Counted from the stretch's first letter, positions 19,091 to 28,863 are shown. The stretch is 64,000 nucleotides of DNA from Sulfurovum sp. (GCA_026990595.1 JALXCZ010000048.1:42293-106292); one strand, 5' to 3'. Numbers and translations are program-made. Notes: generated from the sequence alone by a model not told the origin.

Positions 19091-19690
19091 ATGGCGATTA
19101 TTGTAGATAAGACGCAAAAGAAAAGAGATATCGCGCTAGCCTGTAAAGATCTTATTATCAAAGGTGGAATGCAGGAACCGACTATCTCCAAAATAGCCCA
19201 AACAGCAGGGATAGGTAAAGGTACTTTTTATGAGTATTTTAAAAGTAAAGATGAGCTTCTTTTTGAGTTGGTGAGTATTTTAATGCGTGAGCATAATATC
19301 AAGATAGAAAAGCAACTTGAAAATGCAGAAAATACCAAAGAGAAGATCAAAATATTTTCCGGATTTTTTTATGACAAAGAGAGTGCTGATCTTAGAGTAT
19401 TATATAAGATGTTTACAGGTATATCTCTCTTACATTCACACAAAGAGATGATGGCATTTCAAACAGAATGTTTTGATGCTTATTATCTCTGGTTTGAAAA
19501 ACTGATAGAAGAGGGTGTTAAAAATAATGAAATTGCTCCGGAGGCAACAAAAATGGCCAAAGGGATCTTCGCTACGGCGAAGGGGATGTTTATTGCATCT
19601 GAGACAACACACAGTATAGTAGATCTAAAAGAGGAGTTAAATAAGTATATCAACACGCTTTTTGAACTTCTCTCTGTAAAAGGACAATAA
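19091..19690 (+). CDS. TetR/AcrR family transcriptional regulator
   Basis: A 199-residue regulator with an N-terminal helix-turn-helix (PTISKIAQTAGIGKGTFYEYFKSK, residues ~28-52, a classic TetR motif) and a variable ligand-binding C-terminus. It is the first gene of the efflux operon, and its last base overlaps the tolC-like start codon. Together with the palindrome upstream, this suggests it represses its own operon and is relieved by a substrate of the pump. The inducer is unknown. Confidence 0.93.
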   Translation: MAIIVDKTQKKRDIALACKDLIIKGGMQEPTISKIAQTAGIGKGTFYEYFKSKDELLFELVSILMREHNIKIEKQLENAENTKEKIKIFSGFFYDKESADLRVLYKMFTGISLLHSHKEMMAFQTECFDAYYLWFEKLIEEGVKNNEIAPEATKMAKGIFATAKGMFIASETTHSIVDLKEELNKYINTLFELLSVKGQ

Positions 19691-20940
19691 TGAGAAGAAT
19701 AGTATTTGTTTTTTTTGTGCCGTTTTTTCTTTTTGCACAAAGTTACAGTTTAAAAACATTGATTATCCATGCCCAAAAAAACAATGGGTTAATGAAAGAG
19801 AAAGTACTTAATATACAATCAAAACAAAAAGAGATAGAAGCAGTAAAGAGCGCTTATTGGCCGACGGTTGATGTTGGCGCTGATTATAGTTTTCAGTCCC
19901 CTAAGTATGTGGTAAGTCCAGGCAGGACAGGCAATGTATTTATTTCTGCAAAGTTGAATCTTTATGATGGTGGCAGGAAAGAAGCTGTTTTACGTGGCAA
20001 AGGGTTTGAGCATGAAGCTTCACTGTTTGAAAAAACTGCTTTTGAAAAGAGTATGACACTGCGGATCGTACGTTACTATTATGCTGCTAAGCAATACGCT
20101 GCTACACTGAAGGCTTTAAAGGTACGTTCCAAAGAACTTAAAGCACAAATAGTACGTATTAGGAAATTTAAACTGACAGGATTGGCAACACAGGAAGAAG
20201 TCGACAAGCTTCAGTCAGCCTATGACAATAACCAATATATGATTGAAAATACAACATTGGCTGTTGAAACCAGTGAAGAGAATCTTAAGCTGATCAGTGG
20301 ACTCTCAGCCAAATATTTGAGACGTAATTATTTTATGGAGCCCGGAAACGTACATTTTGAATGGTTTGAAAATATCAAGATACTTCAGGCAAATGCCCAT
20401 ACCATAGATGAAAATGCAAAAGCGATAGATGCGGGCTATTTACCACAGGTTAATTTGTCCGATACATATCACAGATCACATTTTAATGATCTGGTCTCTA
20501 TACCGGGTGTCGGAGCTGATAGCTTTTTGATGAATCATCAGAACAAAGTAGAAATTTCTATTAATATGCGTATTTTTGATCATGGAAAAATGGCTAAAGA
20601 GAGTGAAGCAGTGAAATACAGGAGATTGGCGCTGCTTTCACGGATAGCTCAGGCAAAGAAAGAACAGAAGATGAACTTTAAATTGGCAAAAAAAGGTTTG
20701 AGTACAACAAAAGAGAAGATTAAAAGTGCCAAATCTGCACTCAAAGCAGCCACAAGCACTTATAAAGTTTTGAAGCAGAAATTTGAAGCAGGATTGGTCG
20801 ATGATATTGCCTATCTTGATGCTTTGACACAGATGACACTTGCCAAAGCAAGCTATAAAGAGACAGTATATGACTATGAAGTGAAGAAGTCGATCTATTA
20901 CTATTATGCAGGGAAAGATCCCAAGGAGTTTATCAAATGA
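19690..20940 (+). CDS. TolC-family outer membrane efflux protein
   Basis: A 416-residue protein with a signal peptide (~1-17) and the paired long helices of TolC/OEP proteins. Two OEP repeats are visible, each with coiled-coil and short beta parts (for example LNLYDGGRKEAVLRG and the matching MRIFDHGKMAKESEA). It forms the outer-membrane duct of the tripartite pump. Its 3' end overlaps the adaptor gene by 4 bases. Confidence 0.92.
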   Translation: MRRIVFVFFVPFFLFAQSYSLKTLIIHAQKNNGLMKEKVLNIQSKQKEIEAVKSAYWPTVDVGADYSFQSPKYVVSPGRTGNVFISAKLNLYDGGRKEAVLRGKGFEHEASLFEKTAFEKSMTLRIVRYYYAAKQYAATLKALKVRSKELKAQIVRIRKFKLTGLATQEEVDKLQSAYDNNQYMIENTTLAVETSEENLKLISGLSAKYLRRNYFMEPGNVHFEWFENIKILQANAHTIDENAKAIDAGYLPQVNLSDTYHRSHFNDLVSIPGVGADSFLMNHQNKVEISINMRIFDHGKMAKESEAVKYRRLALLSRIAQAKKEQKMNFKLAKKGLSTTKEKIKSAKSALKAATSTYKVLKQKFEAGLVDDIAYLDALTQMTLAKASYKETVYDYEVKKSIYYYYAGKDPKEFIK

Positions 20941-21647
20941 GAAGAATATTATGGGGTATAATGCTATTGGTATTGAGCCTTCAGGCAGAAGAAATTTATG
21001 CAACATTTAATGTTGAGGCTGCACAGCATGCTGACTTGGCTTTTGTTTCCAGTGGAACAGTAGAAAAGGTAAATGTGGATGTGGCATCTATAGTTAAAAA
21101 AGGAGAGATCCTTGCAGAGTTGAATAATGATGACCTCAAGGCCGCGCTGGATATTGCAACTATTGCTCTTAAGTATGCACGTAAAGAGTATGAAAGACAG
21201 GTAAAAGTTAAAAAACTTGTTGATGCTTCGAAATTCGATAGTTATATATTCAGATATGAAAATGCCAAAGCACAGTTTGCATACCAGCAGGCACTCCTTG
21301 ACAAAACACAGCTTAAAGCACCATTTGACGGGGTTATCTACGAAAAAAATCTTGAGGCAGGAGATGCTGTCTCCGGTGCTATGATCCGTACAGTCATGAG
21401 AGTACAAAGTATAAAGAAGAGAAAACTGGTATTGGAGATTGATCAAAAGTATTGGAAAGTGCTTAAAGTTGGTCAGACATTCAACTATAGTATAGATGGT
21501 GACAATACAAAATACAGTGGTACTCTTTCAAAAATCTATCCTTTTGCAAACAGTGGAAACAGAAAGATAAAAGCGGAAGTGAAAGCCAAGGGCTTTACTC
21601 CCGGATTGTTTGGGAATGGTACTATTCTTCTCCCTGATACAAAGTAG
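20937..21647 (+). CDS. RND efflux periplasmic adaptor subunit (membrane fusion protein)
   Basis: A 236-residue HlyD/AcrA-like adaptor with a signal peptide (~1-16). The lipoyl half-motifs are VEKVNVDVASIVKKGEILAE and KAPFDGVIYEKNLEAGDAV, separated by a short helical hairpin. It is short for the family (300-400), with a reduced membrane-proximal domain. It joins the RND permease to the TolC-like duct. It is placed between the two in the operon, 9 bases before the permease gene. Confidence 0.9.
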   Translation: MRRILWGIMLLVLSLQAEEIYATFNVEAAQHADLAFVSSGTVEKVNVDVASIVKKGEILAELNNDDLKAALDIATIALKYARKEYERQVKVKKLVDASKFDSYIFRYENAKAQFAYQQALLDKTQLKAPFDGVIYEKNLEAGDAVSGAMIRTVMRVQSIKKRKLVLEIDQKYWKVLKVGQTFNYSIDGDNTKYSGTLSKIYPFANSGNRKIKAEVKAKGFTPGLFGNGTILLPDTK

Positions 21648-21656
21648 GACAGGAAG

Positions 21657-24600
21657 ATGTATAAATTAGCTATAAACAGACCTATTGCGACACTGATGTA
21701 TATCTTTACTTTGGTGATTTTCGGATGGTTGAGCTTCAAAAGTATGCCAGCAGCGCTTTATCCAAATGTTGATTTTCCGATAGTCACCATCAAGACTATT
21801 TATCCCGGAGCAGAAGCAAGTACAGTAGAGTCTCAGGTTACAGACAAGATAGAAGAGGCAATCTCACGTATCGGTGGAGTGGATGCCATTACATCTACCA
21901 GTTCAGAAGGTGCTTCGGTGGTGATGGTTAAGTTCTTTTTGGAACGTGATATCAATGAAGCAACCAACGATGTACGTGACAAAGTCTCTGCTGTTGTCCT
22001 CCCCAAAGATGCAAAAACCCCGTTGGTAAGTAAACTTGATATTGGCGGTGCACCGGTAGTCAATGTTTTTTTAACCGCAAAAAAAGATAAACTGAAGAAC
22101 CTGATGCTCTTTGCTGATGAAAAAGTCAAACCCTCGTTGCAGAAGATCAATGGTGTAGGTGCTATTAATATCATCGGGTATCGTGACAGAGAGATCAAAA
22201 TATTACCTGATATCAGGATGTTGAACAAGTATGGTATCACTGTTAGGGAATTGAATACTATTGTCAAGCATGAAAATGTAAAGATCGGTGGAGGGAAGCT
22301 TATTACAGGTACTAAAGAGTTCATTCTTAAAACCAAGGCAGATGCACAGAGTGTGGAAGAGCTTAGGAATATTATTATTAAAGATGATATACGGCTTAAA
22401 GATGTTGCAAAAGTAGAAGATACACTCAGTGATCCTGACAGTTATGCGTCCTGTAATGGGATTCCAGGTGTAATGCTTGAGGTACAGAAGATTTCCGGAA
22501 CCAATACGCTTGATATCGTCAAACGTGTCAAAGAGGCAGTTCCAGGACTTCAGAAAATGGCAGGAGATAAGTATGGTGTGGAAATCCTTCAGGATACGAC
22601 ACCCTTCATTATACACTCACTCAAAGATGTGGAGTTTGACTTGATCTACGGGGCATTTTTGGCAGTGATTATTATTTTTCTATTCTTACGCAACGTTACT
22701 ATCACTGTTGTTTCTGCGCTCTCCATTCCTATCTCGATTATGGGGACGATCGCATTGATGAACTTTATGGGATTTAATCTTAACAAAATGACACTGATAG
22801 GATTAACACTCGCTATCGGGATCATTATCGATGATGCCATTGTTGTCCTGGAAAATATTTATAAGAAAATGGAAGCGGGTATGGGTAAGTTTAAAGCAGC
22901 AGTTGAAGGGGTAAAAGAGATGGCTTTTGCTATCTTAGCTATCTCTGCAATGCTTCTTGCCGTGTTCATCCCTGTATCGAATATGAGTGGTATTGTCGGA
23001 AAATTCTTTGAATCCTTTGCAATGACTGTCGGATTTGCTGTAGTGATCTCCTATACGGTTGCAATGACATTTATGCCTAGTTTGAGCGCCAGAGTATTGC
23101 ACAAGACAGAGAGTTGGTTTTATAATGTTACGGAGCCATTCTTTAAAGTGCTTGAGAAGATATATGATGTGACTTTGAAGTTTGTACTCCGATTTAAAGC
23201 GATCACGCTTATTCTTATATTGGCAGTTTTTGTCGGTTCATTAAGTCTTTTTCCAAAGATCGGTATGGATTTTATTCCCAAAGAAGATAAGGCAGAGTTT
23301 GAGATCAAACTGCGTGCACACCCTGGTATTTCTCTTGCAGAGATGATTCAGGAATCCAAAGCTATTGAAAATATGGTCAGAAAAGACAAAAATGTTCTTT
23401 TTACTACACTAAGTGTTGGGTATAACTCAGTCAAAGAAAAAAACAAGGCACTTATGTATGTCAAACTGACACCTAAAAATAAAAGAAGTATTGGTCAGGA
23501 ACAGATTATTCAGAACTTTAGAGACAAGCTTAAACCTTATCAAAAAAAGATGTTCATTACGGCTGCAGCTATTCCAAATATTAAGGGAGCAGGAGTATCT
23601 GTTCCATACCAGATTGTATTGAAATCTGATTCATTTAAAGATCTTGAAGTGACAAAAAAGAAATTAGTGGCTTATCTCGCCAAGAAAAAAGGCTTTGTAG
23701 ATATTGATACCAATATGGATGAGGGTAAACCTCAAATAGATATCAATATTTTAAGAGAGAATGCCAATCGTCTTGGTATCTCCGCGTCTCAAATTGCACA
23801 GGCGATTGCTATTGCTTTTTCAAGTGATCTGGAAATATCCTATTTTGAAGAAAAAGGAAAACAGTATAACATTACACTGCGTTTTGATGATGCCCATAGA
23901 GTAAGTCTTGAAGATCTTAAAATGATACAGCTTAGGGCAGCAAATAACAAACTGGTCTATCTGGATGGTCTGGTCAATTTTGTCAAGACCAAATCAATCG
24001 CAGCTATCTACCACTATGACAGGCAGCGTCAGGTGACAATTTATTCCGATCTGTTCGGTCTCGATCTTGGTGGAGCAGTTAACTACACCAAAGCAGGTAT
24101 CGATAAACTGTTACCACCGAGTGTAAGTTATAAATTTACTGGATTTGCCGAAGAGATGGTCAAGACAAATAGAGCTTTCGGTGCAGCACTGGGACTCTCC
24201 GTGATCCTGATGTTCATCATTCTTGCTATTCTCTATGAATCTCTTATTCAGCCGATTATTATTATGATGGCATTGCCTCTGAGTATCATTGGTGTAATGC
24301 TCGCCCTCTTTTTGACGGGTCAGCATTTTTCTCTATTTGTTATGATTGGCTTTATGTTGCTTATGGGGATGGTCGGCAAGAATGCTGTCCTCTTGGTGGA
24401 CTTTGCCAATGAAGCTGTGGCAAGAGGAAAAGATGCCAATGCTGCATTACTGGAAGCGGGAGAAAAGAGACTCAGACCTATTTTGATGACGACAATTGCA
24501 ATGATATTTGCTATGCTTCCGTTGGCGCTGAGCCACTCTCTTGGAAGTGAAACCAAAGCACCGATGGCAATCGCAATTATCGGGGGGCTACTCAGTTCTA

Positions 24601-24698
24601 TGGTCTTGACACTGCTGGTTGTACCAGCTATATATAAAATAATCAACCCTCTGGATAGATGGCTGAGAAAGTGGTATGAAGGAAAGATCAAAGAGTAA
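21657..24698 (+). CDS. RND family multidrug efflux permease (HAE1/AcrB-like)
   Basis: A 1013-residue inner-membrane proton antiporter with the expected 12 helices and two large periplasmic loops. The TM4 proton-relay Asp pair is in GIIIDDAIVVLENIYKK, and FMLLMGMVGKNAVLLVDFAN marks the second half. Length and motifs are those of an intact pump. Substrates cannot be predicted; co-transcription with tetR suggests inducible export of drugs, lipids or other amphiphiles. No strong terminator follows. Confidence 0.95.
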   Translation: MYKLAINRPIATLMYIFTLVIFGWLSFKSMPAALYPNVDFPIVTIKTIYPGAEASTVESQVTDKIEEAISRIGGVDAITSTSSEGASVVMVKFFLERDINEATNDVRDKVSAVVLPKDAKTPLVSKLDIGGAPVVNVFLTAKKDKLKNLMLFADEKVKPSLQKINGVGAINIIGYRDREIKILPDIRMLNKYGITVRELNTIVKHENVKIGGGKLITGTKEFILKTKADAQSVEELRNIIIKDDIRLKDVAKVEDTLSDPDSYASCNGIPGVMLEVQKISGTNTLDIVKRVKEAVPGLQKMAGDKYGVEILQDTTPFIIHSLKDVEFDLIYGAFLAVIIIFLFLRNVTITVVSALSIPISIMGTIALMNFMGFNLNKMTLIGLTLAIGIIIDDAIVVLENIYKKMEAGMGKFKAAVEGVKEMAFAILAISAMLLAVFIPVSNMSGIVGKFFESFAMTVGFAVVISYTVAMTFMPSLSARVLHKTESWFYNVTEPFFKVLEKIYDVTLKFVLRFKAITLILILAVFVGSLSLFPKIGMDFIPKEDKAEFEIKLRAHPGISLAEMIQESKAIENMVRKDKNVLFTTLSVGYNSVKEKNKALMYVKLTPKNKRSIGQEQIIQNFRDKLKPYQKKMFITAAAIPNIKGAGVSVPYQIVLKSDSFKDLEVTKKKLVAYLAKKKGFVDIDTNMDEGKPQIDINILRENANRLGISASQIAQAIAIAFSSDLEISYFEEKGKQYNITLRFDDAHRVSLEDLKMIQLRAANNKLVYLDGLVNFVKTKSIAAIYHYDRQRQVTIYSDLFGLDLGGAVNYTKAGIDKLLPPSVSYKFTGFAEEMVKTNRAFGAALGLSVILMFIILAILYESLIQPIIIMMALPLSIIGVMLALFLTGQHFSLFVMIGFMLLMGMVGKNAVLLVDFANEAVARGKDANAALLEAGEKRLRPILMTTIAMIFAMLPLALSHSLGSETKAPMAIAIIGGLLSSMVLTLLVVPAIYKIINPLDRWLRKWYEGKIKE

Positions 24699-24769
24699 TA
24701 TATATAATATATTTTAAGAAAGATTGGGAAGTTGTTCTAATGTATAATATAAAATAAAGGAGAGTGAAA

Positions 24770-25669
24770 ATGAAGCAAAAGAAAAAAATGCTCTCTCTGG
24801 TACTGGGAAGTGGAGGTGCAAGAGGTTATGCACACATCGGTGTCATTGAAGCACTTCTGGCACAGGACTATGAGATAAAATCTATCTCAGGTTCATCCAT
24901 GGGGGCACTCATTGGTGGACTCTATGCATGCGGAAAGCTGGATGCCTATAAAGAATGGGTTTTGGAACTTGACTTTCTGGATGTGGCGAAACTGGTTGAC
25001 TTTTCCTTTACGGGAAAGGGGATCATTCAGGGAGATAAGATCTTTCATGTTATAGAGGAGATGATCGGTGATGTATTGATAGAAGAGCTTCCTATAGCGT
25101 TTACTGCTGTAGCGACTAATCTCTTGAAGCAAAAAGAGGTTTGGTTGCAAAAAGGCAAAGTTATCGAAGCTATCCGTGCTTCTATAGCCATTCCGACGAT
25201 CTTTACACCTAAAAAAATCGGCAATCGCTATCTTGTAGATGGGGGTGTGCTTAATCCACTTCCTATTGCACCGACTATTGCAGATGATACAGATATGACG
25301 ATTGCCGTAAGTCTGAGTGCTACCACTTCCAAAATATACAATATTCCAGTACCTGAAAAAGAGCTTGAAAAAGCAAGTGGTATGGAGAATCTTATCCTTG
25401 AGATGAAGAAGAAAGCAGAGGCACTCATTGTCAGAGATCGGAAAAAAGAGTTTAATGAGATGGATATGTTCGACATTATCGGACGCACGATCGATGTAAT
25501 GCAGAACAGTGTCCAGGAGTGTAAAATGGCAGGCTATACACCCGATATGATCATCGGTATTTCCAAAGATGCATGCGGCTTTTATGAGTTCAATAGAGCC
25601 TACGAGATAATTGAGTTGGGTAGAATGATTGCGAAAGAACATCTTGAGAAAAGCAAGACGGATATTTAG
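24770..25669 (+). CDS. patatin-like phospholipase (RssA family)
   Basis: A 299-residue hydrolase. The oxyanion loop is GSGGARGYAH (~11-20), the nucleophile elbow GSSMG (~41-45), and the second catalytic residue the Asp of VDGGVLNPLP (~160). These are complete, so lipid acyl hydrolase activity is likely. The length and lack of a signal peptide suit the cytoplasmic RssA/YchK group. The start at the ATG (24770) is chosen over a GTG at 24764 because AAAGGAGA then lies at proper spacing. Confidence 0.92.
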   Translation: MKQKKKMLSLVLGSGGARGYAHIGVIEALLAQDYEIKSISGSSMGALIGGLYACGKLDAYKEWVLELDFLDVAKLVDFSFTGKGIIQGDKIFHVIEEMIGDVLIEELPIAFTAVATNLLKQKEVWLQKGKVIEAIRASIAIPTIFTPKKIGNRYLVDGGVLNPLPIAPTIADDTDMTIAVSLSATTSKIYNIPVPEKELEKASGMENLILEMKKKAEALIVRDRKKEFNEMDMFDIIGRTIDVMQNSVQECKMAGYTPDMIIGISKDACGFYEFNRAYEIIELGRMIAKEHLEKSKTDI

Positions 25670-25676
25670 TAACTGA

Positions 25677-25692
25677 TGTTACTTAGGTAACA
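25677..25692. promoter_or_regulatory. short palindrome ahead of ferritin-like gene
   Basis: TGTTACTTAGGTAACA is a 6-bp stem with a 4-base centre, 6 bases after the patatin stop and 55 before the next gene. It could be an operator or a weak terminator; no U-tract follows directly. Confidence 0.35.
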
Positions 25693-25746
25693 GATTTAAA
25701 AATTTGTTTGTGTTATGATTAAAAAAATAAGATTAAAGAGGATATC

Positions 25747-26532
25747 ATGAAATGGAATTATGAGAATGATATAGCGTATGAAAATATTGATATTGATAAG
25801 ATAAAAGAAAATCGTTTTCTTTTTGAAACGCTTGCTATTGCGTCATTTATTGAAATTACTTCGGATGTTTATGATGCAAATCTCAGTGAATATTACAAGG
25901 GTGATGATACGACTGTAGAATGGCTTAATCAAACATGGGCTCCAGAAGAGATTCAGCATGGTAAGTCGCTGAAGCAATATATTAACACTGTATGGCCTGA
26001 GTTTGAGTGGGAAAAGCATTATAATGTATTTACTAAAAACTATCTTCCTTTATGTAAAGTGGATGCCTTGGAGTCCACGCGTGCTCGAGAAATGGTGGCA
26101 CGTATGGTGGTAGAGACGGGAACATCAACTCTTTATAAAGCATTGGTAAACTATGCTAAAGAGATAAATGAGCCGGTACTTGAATCTTTGACTTTGAAAA
26201 TTTCAAAAGATGAAGTTTATCACTTTGAAATGTTTGAAAAAGTATTTAAAAAATATAAAGATAAAGAGAAATTAACTAGAAAAGAAATTACGAAAATTTT
26301 GTATATAAGACTTAAAGAGATCAACAATGAAGATATGAAAATAGCATTTGAAGCACTTCAAAGTGATGAAAGCTATGATGCGTATCTGCAGCAGTTAAGC
26401 CAAGTTGCAAAAAAACATTATCCTTATAAAATGGCTACAAAAATGTTTATCAGACCGCTGGATCTACATGATAGTTTTGAACGCATTGTCGCGATGACAG
26501 TATCTCCTGCATTCAAAATTTTGGGAATTTAA
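25747..26532 (+). CDS. ferritin-like di-iron protein, acyl-ACP desaturase-like
   Basis: A 261-residue all-helical protein. Carboxylate/His clusters typical of ferritin-like di-iron enzymes occur as PEEIQHG (~68-74), VVETGTSTLY (~120) and KDEVYHFEMF (~160). The spacing and the WLNQTWAPEEIQHG segment recall stearoyl-ACP desaturase-type proteins more than ferritins. A role in oxidising or desaturating a lipid is plausible, given the patatin gene upstream, but unproven. The start is preceded by AAAGAGGATATC. Confidence 0.75.
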   Translation: MKWNYENDIAYENIDIDKIKENRFLFETLAIASFIEITSDVYDANLSEYYKGDDTTVEWLNQTWAPEEIQHGKSLKQYINTVWPEFEWEKHYNVFTKNYLPLCKVDALESTRAREMVARMVVETGTSTLYKALVNYAKEINEPVLESLTLKISKDEVYHFEMFEKVFKKYKDKEKLTRKEITKILYIRLKEINNEDMKIAFEALQSDESYDAYLQQLSQVAKKHYPYKMATKMFIRPLDLHDSFERIVAMTVSPAFKILGI

Positions 26533-26581
26533 ATGCTGATTGCTTTAATTTCTTGATAGTTATATCAAAACAATTTTTATC

Positions 26582-26760
26582 TTATTTTAGTTGATAGGGA
26601 GAGATCTTGTAGCCTCGTGTAGAAAAAGTTTCTATGAATTTATATTTAAGTTTTTGTCTTAATCGTTTCACTAAACTTCTGATAGCATTGTCATTTATCT
26701 CTTGATCTTCCCAAACAACATTGATGAAAACTATACTATTTGACACGAATTTCAAAAAAA
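26582..26760 (-). pseudogene. remnant of an OmpR/PhoB-type response regulator (winged-helix end)
   Basis: Read on the minus strand, this stretch translates to about 58 residues ending at a TAA (complement of 26582-26584). It contains VVWEDQEINDNAIRSLVKRL and then a short tail with TRGYKIS, which is the recognition helix and wing of an OmpR-family DNA-binding domain. No start codon, receiver domain or rest of the winged helix is present, so it is a decayed fragment. This explains most of the otherwise empty gap 26533-26930. Confidence 0.7.
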
Positions 26761-26930
26761 TGGAGGGGGAGGACTTGTGTTAGAAACAGAAAGTAAAATT
26801 ACAGGTTTTTTATAAGAATGATAACTGTAAAAAGTTGATGATACATTGAATGGAGTGCCAAGAGCAATATTATGCTACAATTATATTAACTAAACATTAC
26901 CTCTTATGTAAGGGTTCCAAGGACAAAGAA

Positions 26931-27989
26931 ATGTTTCTTAACATTAAAGTTGCAATTTTATTTCTTTTAATGCTAAACAGTATAGTTCTTTATGCAAGCG
27001 TTGAACAAAGGAGGTATGATGTCAGATCCGGTATGATTGAGTATATGATCAGTGGTGGCGGCGTATTGACCCCTGAGACGAATCTTACGGTAGAAGGTAA
27101 GGGAAAACTGCGTTTTAAAGAGTGGGGCAGAATTGAACTTTTTGAAGAAGCTGTTGAAGAAACGACTTCCGGTGCTATCAAAAATATTGAGACTACGCAA
27201 GTATGTAAGAAAATTAGTCACGATAAGAAATTGGATGTTGATTTTAAACATAAAAAGATCATGGAGCGTCAGATCCCTCAAATCAAATACAGTGCTGTTA
27301 CAAACGGTTTGGTTCGCACACACCAAGAAAAGATCGCCGGCTATAATTGCGATATGTGGGAAGGAGAGGGGATACGAAAATGTATTTATAAGGGGATCCC
27401 GCTTCTTCTTGAATATGGTGTATTGGGTGTCACCTATCAGAAAAAAGCTGTCAGTGTAATATTTGATATCAATACTTCTTTAAACCAGTATACGATACCG
27501 AGTTATCCTGTTCAGAAGTTTGCATTGTTTAAAACCAATATCAAAACAAAAAGCAAAAAACTTCCAAAAGCATTTTCAAAACGTTTACTGGAGATATCGC
27601 AAGCATTTCACAAAACATTAAAAGAAAACAATATCACCCAATCAGAGCTTCCACTGCAAAAAAGAAAAATATGGCTGGAGAAGATAGGAGAAAATATTTT
27701 TGAAAAGCAGAAAGTACTTTTGCCTGAATTTTTATTAAGCATGAAAAAAGCACGGGTATGTCTGCAGCAGGCACCTGACTGGATAGCGGCAAACAGCTGT
27801 TTGGATGAATTGGTGGACTTAAAGAATGAAATGATGAAAAATAAAAAGAGCAGTATTGAAGTATGGAAAGGCAAAGAAAAAGAGAAAATATTAGATGCAT
27901 TTGATACGAATATTTTACTGCTGGAATCAAAAATGAAATGCATCAGAAGTGCTAAGAATATTACCGATCTTTCACGTTGTATAAAATAG
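26931..27989 (+). CDS. exported protein of unknown function, paired with radical SAM gene
   Basis: A 352-residue protein; the start at 26931 is chosen because it gives a clean signal peptide (hydrophobic residues ~6-23) and follows AAGGA. The N-terminal half is beta-rich with charged strands; it contains the single-Cys segments TQVCKKIS and YNCDMWEGEG...RKCIYKG. The C-terminal ~150 residues are helical and Lys/Glu-rich, with three Cys (KARVCLQQ, ANSCLDEL, KMKCIRS) and a final Cys. No family recognised. Its end overlaps the next gene, so the two are coupled. Confidence 0.75.
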   Translation: MFLNIKVAILFLLMLNSIVLYASVEQRRYDVRSGMIEYMISGGGVLTPETNLTVEGKGKLRFKEWGRIELFEEAVEETTSGAIKNIETTQVCKKISHDKKLDVDFKHKKIMERQIPQIKYSAVTNGLVRTHQEKIAGYNCDMWEGEGIRKCIYKGIPLLLEYGVLGVTYQKKAVSVIFDINTSLNQYTIPSYPVQKFALFKTNIKTKSKKLPKAFSKRLLEISQAFHKTLKENNITQSELPLQKRKIWLEKIGENIFEKQKVLLPEFLLSMKKARVCLQQAPDWIAANSCLDELVDLKNEMMKNKKSSIEVWKGKEKEKILDAFDTNILLLESKMKCIRSAKNITDLSRCIK

Positions 27990-28861
27990 TGAAATTTTAT
28001 CGTATCTATATTGAACTTACCAATGTCTGTGGGCTTAGCTGTAGTTTTTGCCCTACCAAAGAGTTGCCTGCCAAGCAGATGGATCTGTCATTTTTTGAGT
28101 CTGTGATAATACAGGCTAAAGAGTATACCAAAGAAATAGCCTGCCATGTCGTGGGTGATCCTCTCACTCAGTCAAATTTAGATGAATATCTTGATATCAT
28201 CCATAAATATGGGCTTAAAGCAGTGCTTACTACCAGTGGTTACTTTTTAAAAAAACACAGATACGATACACTTTTTCATCCCTGTGTCAAACAGATCAAT
28301 ATTTCACTCAATAGCTTTAACAAAAATGATACGGCACTCACATTTGAGCAATATATAACACCGGTACTCAATCTTTGTCGGGAAAAATTGAGGCAAGAAG
28401 AGGAACTTTTCATTAATCTGCGTGTATGGAACTTGGATGAAATGATGAGCGAGAAGTCTTTCAATGAGATACTCTTTTCTAAGCTTAATGAGGTATTTGA
28501 TACAAAACTGGAATTGAAAACTGTTTATGAAAAATGTCCAAAGTCTATACGTTTAGCTTCTAAGATACGTGTACATTTTGATAACTACTTCGAATGGCCT
28601 TCTTTAAAGAATAAAAATTACGGCGATGGTACATGTCAGGGACTGCAGTCCCATATTGCTATTTTGGCAAGTGGAAAAGTAGTACCGTGTTGTTTGGATT
28701 GTGACGGTATCATTGAACTGGGTGATATGCATGCCCAGAATTTGAAGGATATTTTGTCAAATCATCGTACCGTGACGATGATAGAAGGATTTAAAGCAGG
28801 TAAAGCAGTAGAAGCGTTATGTCAAAAATGTTCTTACAAAGAGAGGTTTAACCTCTCTTAA
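27989..28861 (+). CDS. radical SAM protein with SPASM-like C-terminal cluster domain
   Basis: A 290-residue enzyme. The SAM cluster motif CGLSCSFC (CxxxCxxC) is near residue 14. The C-terminal Cys set (GDGTCQG, VVPCCLDCDG, ALCQKCSY) fits a SPASM or twitch auxiliary cluster domain. Relatives include peptide-maturing and anaerobic sulfatase-maturing enzymes, but no short precursor peptide is seen nearby. The GTG at 27989 overlaps the upstream TAG; a TTG at 27977 is an alternative. The likely link is to the exported protein upstream. Confidence 0.82.
   Translation: MKFYRIYIELTNVCGLSCSFCPTKELPAKQMDLSFFESVIIQAKEYTKEIACHVVGDPLTQSNLDEYLDIIHKYGLKAVLTTSGYFLKKHRYDTLFHPCVKQINISLNSFNKNDTALTFEQYITPVLNLCREKLRQEEELFINLRVWNLDEMMSEKSFNEILFSKLNEVFDTKLELKTVYEKCPKSIRLASKIRVHFDNYFEWPSLKNKNYGDGTCQGLQSHIAILASGKVVPCCLDCDGIIELGDMHAQNLKDILSNHRTVTMIEGFKAGKAVEALCQKCSYKERFNLS
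28839..28859. terminator. bidirectional hairpin between convergent genes
   Basis: A perfect 8-bp stem (AAGAGAGG / CCTCTCTT) with a 5-base loop TTTAA overlaps the radical SAM stop and precedes the end of the convergent SYLF gene by a few bases. It can act in both directions. Confidence 0.55.
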
Positions 28862-28863
28862 GA

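Noticed and set aside
24893..25642. 249-codon minus-strand frame over the patatin gene
   Set aside because: Cys/His-rich random-looking sequence opposite a complete patatin domain; antisense shadow.
26769..26780. GGAGGGGGAGG as a strong ribosome binding site
   Set aside because: No start codon with a lasting frame follows at suitable spacing; the real gene start is at 26931.
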